From: Rhodovulum euryhalinum
Lineage (GTDB): Bacteria > Pseudomonadota > Alphaproteobacteria > Rhodobacterales > Rhodobacteraceae
Reading direction: 5' to 3'
Assembly (NCBI RefSeq): GCF_004342445.1
Contig: NZ_SLWW01000021.1
Location: 1-32,579 of the forward strand
DNA: 32,579 nucleotides
The translations under genes and the position numbers were made by a program. This document shows positions 31,801-32,579 of this stretch, piece after piece; the stretch's first letter is position 1; each line of letters starts with the position of its first letter. The notes beneath the pieces are model-generated. The model searched no databases, was not told the DNA's origin, and was given only the letters and a program-made list of their open reading frames with translations.

Positions 31801-32491
31801 AAGTCGGACGGCGTACCGCCATAGACGGGGCGGTCCTGGTCATCGCGGCTGACGAGGAAGGCATTGGCGCGGCTGACGCCATTGACCGACCAGCTGACCG
31901 GCGTGGTCGATTTGGCCGACACCTCGACGCCCGGCCGCACCTTGCAGGAGCCCGCGCGCAGATCGTCGCCGAACCAGGCCACGACGAGGCTGACGCTCTG
32001 GACCGCAGGCGCCATCGCCTGCAGCCGGTCCAGCGCCTCCACCATGTCGGTGGCGTCCGGCAGCGCGTTCAGGTTCTCGGGCACCGTCGCGCCGCCATCG
32101 GTCTTGCGGATCGCCTGCGTCGCATAGGTGAACTCGCCCGAGGCCGGGATTATGGTGACGGCCTGCACCAGCCCCTCGGCGGTGTCGGGATCCGCGAGCG
32201 GCCGAAACACCTCGAAGGACAGCTGCGGCAGGCGGTTGCCATAGGTCGAGAGCGCCAGTTCCTCGAAGACCACATAGGCGGTGCCGCGATAGGAGGGCGT
32301 GCTGGCCGCGCCCATCTTCGCCGCGATGAACGGGTCGGCGGTCTGCGTCTCGTCGCCGGGATACCAGCGCCAGGTGACGCCGGAGAGGTCCATCGGCTTG
32401 CCGTCGGCCCAGATGCGCCCGATGCCGGTGATCGGGCCCTCGCAGAGCGCGACGGCGAAGCTGGCGTAGTAGAGATACTCGGTGTGTTGGC
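28863..32491 (-). pseudogene. GTA-like TIM-barrel tail/host-specificity protein, 5' end lost to an insertion
   Basis: The frame is open from 32543 and encodes about 1209 phage-like residues. The N-terminal remnant reads TEYLYYASFAVALCEGPITG then GRIWADGKPMDLSG, a strongly conserved part of GTA/phage tail proteins that normally lies about 100 residues after the start. Next comes a GTA_TIM-type barrel region (GSGDVFFHLDPLWVDP, then IDFVGIDNYMPLSDW; later WFTELGCPAIDRG), then a phage tail domain (MVHVPECAAWTWDARPYPFF) and a long beta-rich C-terminal part (FVGGSL-free, with LLRGQRGTEGAMG). Upstream coding sequence ends at 32491, where an IS-like terminus begins. An ATG at 32393 is in frame but is internal to the family. 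Unless the missing part is supplied, the product should be non-functional and the prophage tail defective. Confidence 0.85.
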
Positions 32492-32534
32492 TGTCACTGA
32501 GAACTGACCCGGCGTTGTCACCGAGAACTGACCC
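32492..32534. repeat. Two 19-bp direct repeats at an insertion end
   Basis: TGTCACTGAGAACTGACCC (32492-32510) and TGTCACCGAGAACTGACCC (32516-32534) differ at one base and are separated by GGCGT. Multiple short internal repeats at a terminus beginning with TG are a hallmark of IS21-family elements, where they serve as transposase binding sites. Confidence 0.8.
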
Positions 32535-32579
32535 GCCCGGTCGTTATGTTTGCTACTTCATGCTGGGGTCAATGGTGCC
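32492..32579 (+). mobile_element. Terminus of an IS21-like insertion sequence, cut by the window edge
   Basis: The phage tail reading frame changes from recognisable protein to the repeat array exactly here, and a stop codon appears at 32544 in the tail frame. The visible 88 bp hold the two tandem repeats and a short leader (to GGGGTCAATGGTGCC). No istA or istB coding sequence is visible yet, so family assignment rests on the TG start and the tandem repeat layout. Confidence 0.6.

Noticed and set aside
25812-32491. A complete gene transfer agent cluster
   Set aside because: The tail protein is GTA-like, but dedicated endolysin and spanin genes follow it and no capsid, portal or terminase genes lie in the window. 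A prophage late region is the simpler reading.
1-32579. tRNA, rRNA or CRISPR sequences
   Set aside because: Reading through the intergenic gaps, I found no cloverleaf-like arms with a T-loop GTTCRA, no rRNA stretches, and no regularly spaced repeats.

Overview
The window looks like part of a high-GC alphaproteobacterial chromosome, most likely a Rhodobacterales member. This is inferred from family content, not from a marker gene. The evidence is a tripartite tricarboxylate transporter of the type abundant there, a conserved HNH protein, a Kdo transferase, and a prophage late region with a gene-transfer-agent-like TIM-barrel tail protein, a DUF2793 protein and a DUF6127-like protein.

Layout. 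Positions 1-7585 are ordinary chromosome: the end of an unknown gene, about 765 bp without a supportable gene, an HNH endonuclease-like gene, a tctC-tctB-tctA solute uptake operon (minus strand), a divergent short-chain dehydrogenase, a small membrane protein, and waaA. Positions about 7750-9860 are a scrap yard of mobile DNA: a fragment of a phage-type exonuclease, the 3' third of an IS5-family transposase, a sliver of an IS21 istB helper gene and one intact DDE integrase-type transposase gene.

Positions 9990-25716 form a defence island. A minus-strand run, in transcription order, consists of: a 94-residue unknown protein; a RecB-like nuclease / RNase H-like / SF1 helicase fusion (TM0106 type); an McrB-like AAA+ GTPase carrying a DUF4357 domain and a large inserted module; McrC; a very acidic unknown protein; and a RapA/SNF2-type helicase. 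The nuclease-helicase to SNF2 part is tightly packed (9-bp gap, 4-bp overlap, 54-bp gap, 8-bp overlap). Divergent from the 94-residue gene is a WYL-type regulator followed 26 bp later by a HEPN protein. A DUF2075-type helicase with an N-terminal nuclease-like module converges on the HEPN gene. No DNA methyltransferase is present, which fits a modification-dependent (type IV) logic. I cannot match the full gene set to a named system, and this is the best candidate here for something undescribed.

Positions 25812-32491 are the late end of a tailed prophage, minus strand: a GTA-like tail/host-specificity protein, a 126-residue protein, a DUF2793 protein, a DUF6127-like membrane protein, an M15 peptidase endolysin with a C-terminal membrane anchor, and an overlapping Rz/Rz1-like spanin pair. 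The tail gene has lost its 5' part to an insertion whose terminus, two 19-bp near-identical direct repeats at 32492-32534, looks like an IS21-family end. Two hairpins followed by nearly the same leader sequence precede the DUF2793 and endolysin genes.
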